From contig JAWUXM010000007.1 in assembly GCA_034111325.1 (NCBI GenBank), positions 1-45,499 of the forward strand: a stretch of DNA of 45,499 nucleotides. The letters are read 5' to 3'. Positions 44,153-45,499 of this stretch are shown in pieces. The notes under the pieces were generated by a model. The model did not search any database and was not told the origin of the DNA. It saw only the letters and a program-made list of their open reading frames with translations. The translations under genes and the position numbers were made by a program. The stretch comes from JAWUXM01 sp034111325. GTDB lineage: Bacteria; Pseudomonadota; Alphaproteobacteria; Rickettsiales; JABIRX01. The stretch's first letter is position 1, and every line of letters starts with the position of its first letter.

Positions 44153-44323
44153 CTACGACTCTATGCGGCCAAGCCTCCTCTGTAACATCGTTCATTGCTG
44201 CACTTAAAAAGGCATTCTCTGCTCGCGCAGAATTACCCCCTAGCTCTCTCGTACCTTTTGCAAATAAAACCCTACTCAAAACGGGATCTTTTAACATTAC
44301 TGCTAATACCTAACCTGCCTTGG

Positions 44324-44352
44324 TTGCTCCACGGCTGAATTTATGCTACAAT
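44324..44352 (+). promoter_or_regulatory. Sigma-70 promoter of the ankyrin gene
   Basis: TTGCTC (44324-44329) and TACAAT (44347-44352) are 17 bases apart, with TG one base upstream of the -10. The leader then contains ATGATAATAATAATCAT, an inverted repeat, and a ribosome-binding site AGGA (44379-44382) seven bases before the ATG. The ankyrin gene thus appears to be independently transcribed. Confidence 0.65.
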
Positions 44353-44389
44353 GTTCCTTATGATAATAATAATCATTTAGGACAACAAT

Positions 44390-45427
44390 ATGAAATCAGA
44401 GAAAATCACAGGTACAAAAAGAAAAGCCAATGACCTAACATCATCACCACATAAAAAACCTCGAAAACTTCTCCACCCCTTATTGCACCCACTATTTGCC
44501 TCTATAAAGAAAAATAATACTTCCTTAGCAAATACATTATTAAACCATATTGAATCCAGAAACATTAGCTTAAGTGGCCTAGATGAAAATGATAATACAG
44601 CCTTACATCATGCTCTACTGATGCAAAATATAGAAGTTGCAGAAAGGTTAGTCGAGGTAATCGCTAATAAAGCATGGCAATATAATATGGAGGATGATGC
44701 AATTCATAAAAGCAACAATCAAGGCGAGACTCCTCTCTTCTTGGCTTTGCAAATCAAAGCTGCTGATATCGTGCTAAGCCTTCTTAACAATGATGTGGAT
44801 ATAGACACCGAACACCTTATCATTAAGGATTCTGCATTATTATACTGTGTTTCTTTAACTTCAGATGAACCTCTGAATGAAATACAAAAAGAGCAGATTA
44901 CACAGATAAAACAGAACCTTGTAAATAACCCTGAACTAAAAGGAGCAGAGGATGCAATTAAAGAAATTGAAAATATCAAAACATATATTGTAGAAAAAAC
45001 TGACCACTCAACAGATAAATTAGATAAATATTATGATGCGATCTTGTCCCATATAAAAAACCAATTCAACATCCTTCGCCCTGATGATGATATAAATCAT
45101 AAGCTTGCTGAAAAATTAACATTAAAGATATATTGCGGCATCAACACAGCTATTGATATAGCAAAGAAAACCTTCCCTGAACAAATAACGCAGCGCAGAC
45201 AACTAACAGATATATTAATAGAATATTGCACTTCAGATCACTTCACCGTACAGATGCAAGACTCTTTACCGCTACAGCAGAGTATTACAAAAGAGTTAGG
45301 AGCGCACTACGCAAACCTACAAACAGAGATGGATACTGCAACAATAGAGACGGTTGTTAAATCAGCAATAAGCACTTGGGAAGAAGCGCAGACAATAAGC
45401 CAGAACTCTACAGAACATAGCAGGTAA
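44390..45427 (+). CDS. Ankyrin-repeat protein with a bipartite nuclear localisation signal, candidate effector
   Basis: A 345-residue protein without signal peptide or membrane segment. Residues 10-26 form a textbook bipartite NLS: KR, ten residues, then KKPRK. Ankyrin-like repeats follow: a degenerate one (about 33-53, HPLFASIKKNN), a clear one (65-91, DNTALHHALLMQNIEVAERL) and another (109-138, NNQGETPLFLALQIK). The rest (150-345) is helical, charged and unrecognised. Ankyrin proteins of Rickettsiales can be secreted by the VirB/VirD4 system and some enter the host nucleus. Secretion and nuclear entry of this one are inferred. Confidence 0.8.
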   Translation: MKSEKITGTKRKANDLTSSPHKKPRKLLHPLLHPLFASIKKNNTSLANTLLNHIESRNISLSGLDENDNTALHHALLMQNIEVAERLVEVIANKAWQYNMEDDAIHKSNNQGETPLFLALQIKAADIVLSLLNNDVDIDTEHLIIKDSALLYCVSLTSDEPLNEIQKEQITQIKQNLVNNPELKGAEDAIKEIENIKTYIVEKTDHSTDKLDKYYDAILSHIKNQFNILRPDDDINHKLAEKLTLKIYCGINTAIDIAKKTFPEQITQRRQLTDILIEYCTSDHFTVQMQDSLPLQQSITKELGAHYANLQTEMDTATIETVVKSAISTWEEAQTISQNSTEHSR

Positions 45428-45432
45428 AAATC

Positions 45433-45499
45433 ATGAGAGGGATACATACAGAATCAGATCATACATTAAGAGGCCTGCCTCAAAGGCGACTAATACCAA
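45433..45499 (+). CDS. Start of an unidentified gene, cut by the window edge
   Basis: An ATG five bases after the ankyrin stop opens a frame that stays open to the end of the window (22 codons: MRGIHTESDHTLRGLPQRRL and on). No clear ribosome-binding site and too short to identify. The close spacing would fit co-transcription with the ankyrin gene. Confidence 0.4.
   Translation, partial: MRGIHTESDHTLRGLPQRRLIP

Larger units (their letters stand above)
44118..44389. other. Intergenic segment richer in G and C, with a hairpin and possible gene remnant
   Basis: No confident gene is present. Just after rne, AGCAGCAGG (44130-44138) pairs perfectly with CCTGCTGCT (44144-44152) around a 5-base loop, but no T-run follows. 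On the minus strand from 44297 the reading MLKDPVLSRVLFAKGTRELG continues protein-like for about 60 residues before running antisense into rne. Composition is visibly more G/C-rich than either neighbour. It could be a decayed gene fragment brought in with the accessory ankyrin gene. Confidence 0.4.

Noticed and set aside
1..45499. CRISPR array or restriction/anti-phage system
   Set aside because: The repeats are few, palindromic and dispersed at gene ends, not regularly spaced direct repeats, and no cas, methylase or toxin-antitoxin genes were recognised.

Overview
This AT-rich 45.5 kb window looks like the chromosome of an alphaproteobacterium of the order Rickettsiales. The main evidence is the compact virB8-virB9-virB10-virB11-virD4 block (in Rickettsiales the vir genes are typically dispersed in small blocks), alphaproteobacterial gene neighbourhoods (tldD beside coxB-coxA-ctaB, hflK-hflC-degP beside mrp, rph beside grpE), many palindromic intergenic repeats, and an ankyrin protein with a eukaryote-style nuclear localisation signal. 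pyrB, pyrD, eno, kdsA and asd indicate that pyrimidine, lower-glycolysis, Kdo and aspartate-family steps are retained. That is more than genus Rickettsia keeps, so a less reduced Rickettsiales family is likely, but I cannot name it.

Layout. 0.1-5.7 kb: type IV secretion genes on the minus strand. 5.8-8.7 kb: tsaB, tRNA-Phe and guaA. 8.8-14 kb: a WbpL/WecA-like sugar-phosphate transferase, then pyrB with a PilT-like ATPase and a TPR protein, then pyrD. 14-22.6 kb: yggT, an M32 carboxypeptidase, SURF1 and tldD facing the terminal oxidase genes coxB-coxA-ctaB, followed by rnpB. 22.8-25.9 kb: an orphan PstS-like protein and a four-gene operon of related small lipoproteins that I do not recognise. 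26-31.8 kb: fabD, an EamA transporter, degP and hflC-hflK. 31.8-38.4 kb: mrp, a soluble histidine kinase and a response regulator, kdsA, eno, asd and a frameshifted cyaY. 38.4-45.5 kb: a class A penicillin-binding protein, rph, grpE, RNase E/G, the ankyrin protein and the start of one more gene.

Connections. Enolase makes the phosphoenolpyruvate that KdsA uses. KdsA and the sugar-phosphate transferase point to a lipopolysaccharide-type envelope, and the penicillin-binding protein to peptidoglycan. SURF1, heme O synthase and subunits I/II build an aa3-type oxidase. HflK/HflC and DegP form an envelope quality-control unit. The T4SS and the NLS-bearing ankyrin protein suggest an intracellular, host-associated lifestyle.

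The most unusual signals are: (1) a family of palindromic repeats placed within a few bases of gene 3' ends, always in one orientation relative to the upstream gene and showing compensatory base changes in their stems; (2) the tandem lipoprotein family with a GC...C module; (3) a bipartite NLS on the ankyrin protein; (4) cyaY broken by one extra base; (5) an Mrp without its Cys-Pro-x-Cys; and (6) a response regulator ending in a degenerate kinase-like domain.
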